This document shows, piece by piece, positions 63,245-64,000 of a stretch of 64,000 nt of DNA (positions are counted from its first letter, which is position 1; every line of letters begins with the position of its first letter). Under the pieces are notes generated by a model. That model was not told the DNA's origin and did not search any database. It worked only from the letters and a program-made list of their open reading frames with translations. Origin of the DNA: Galeopsis tetrahit (taxonomy: Eukaryota; Streptophyta; Magnoliopsida; Lamiales; Lamiaceae); contig OY776132.1 in the NCBI GenBank assembly GCA_963675135.1, forward strand, positions 9,486,001 to 9,550,000, in the 5' to 3' direction. The position numbers and the translations under genes were made by a program.

Positions 63245-64000
63245 TGTAGGTCCCCAAAGTTGAGTTAATAACGAGTAAGCTAGTGAAAATGTCTATAAGG
63301 GGGGGGTGAATAGACTTTTCAAAAATCAATCGAAATATCAGAATACAATATGCGGAATAACGAAATTAACAATGAGCCCAATTCAAGATTATACTCAACT
63401 TATAAATTCGAGAACTCTGTTCTATACTTAGCTTGTCTAGATCAGTTAAACAGTTAAACAATTAAAACAGTAAAGTAAACAACACAAAGATTTATAGTGG
63501 TTCGACAACTTGTCTACATCCACTCTCACAAACCCAGTTGTGATGTTTCCACTAAACTCTTCCAATCGAGTACAAAGTGTATAATTCCTGTCTTTTAAAG
63601 TCCCAAGAAGAAGACTTAGATCTTCAACAGACTATACCTCCAGATATGTCTATGATCTAACTAGCTATTTAACAAGCAACTAGCAACTTGAACAATTACA
63701 AACAAAAACTAAAAACTTCTCTGATCTTCAGTAGTAGCCTTCTTGAATTCTTCACTTGTCTTCTGGCTTCTATCTGAACTTCAATCAAACTCTGAGAGTA
63801 AACTTCAATATATCTTCAGTACGCAGTATTTCAGTAGTCTAACAGTAGTCAATCAGTAGTCTTTAAACGATCACCATTATGAAGTATTTATAGACTTCAA
63901 TCTTCAAGAACTAGTAAGTTGTAACCAACTTTTCTTGATAACTACCTTCAACTGAATCTTCTTATCAATCCACGCGTTTCTGTTACGAATTAGTTATTCC
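63245..64000 (-). repeat. Family B LTR, minus strand, incomplete (B3)
   Basis: Starts TGTAGGTCCCC immediately after B2 gag codons and follows the family B LTR to the window edge. It contains a G8 run in the conserved inverted repeat near 63299. Whether it is a solo LTR or the 3' LTR of a full element cannot be seen. Confidence 0.9.

Overview
The window is plant nuclear DNA made almost entirely of nested retrotransposons. I see no cellular gene, rRNA, tRNA or CRISPR array. The clues are Ty1/copia polyproteins in the order protease, integrase, reverse transcriptase (RT), RNase H; LTRs with TGTTGG...CCAACA or ...CCTACA ends; primer-binding sites beginning TGGTATCAGAG (initiator Met-tRNA type); 5-bp target duplications; and a plant-type LINE. 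The polyproteins and the extra ORF downstream of pol resemble the SIRE/Maximus (Sirevirus) lineage of angiosperms. The species cannot be read from the sequence.

Two large related families dominate. Family A has LTRs of about 1.44 kb and would be roughly 14 to 15 kb when complete. Family B has LTRs of about 1.3 kb and is about 13 kb long. Both run LTR, PBS, gag (800 to 850 aa with one CCHC knuckle), pol (about 1,090 aa), a spacer of 0.9 to 1.9 kb, ORF3 (1,135 to 1,245 aa, function unknown), polypurine tract, LTR. A third, related LTR type (C) occurs once as a solo LTR.

Layout: 1-4079 is an inverted (minus) family A gag-pol fragment joined head to head, at a 14-bp palindrome, to a plus-strand A copy (A0: gag fragment, broken pol, intact ORF3, 3' LTR ending at 15138). 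A0 sits in the integrase region of another A copy (A1, 15139-18634). A2, a full A element (plus, 18635-58204), starts in the A1 spacer and has itself received three insertions: B1 (minus, 20850-33913, in gag, duplication GATCT), a solo C LTR (42804-44314, in ORF3, duplication AAGAG) and A3 (minus, 46110-57620, in the 3' LTR, duplication TCAGC). The A2 3' LTR is cut off at 58204 against an old copia RT fragment (58205-58770). That fragment is interrupted by a 5'-truncated LINE (58771-60109), which is interrupted by B2 (plus, from 60110), which is interrupted by another B LTR (minus, 63245 to the window end).

Function: gag and pol would build the particle and carry out processing, reverse transcription and integration. 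B1 and A3 keep complete gag and pol frames; A0, A1 and A2 do not. The main novelty candidate is ORF3. It is shared by both families in three conserved blocks with a coiled coil and basic nuclear-localisation-like patches, and lacks obvious membrane segments. In family A it has its own promoter-like leader. In three promoters of the A and C types an AACGG (MSA-like) motif lies 16 to 18 bp upstream of a TATA box, which suggests cell-cycle-linked transcription.
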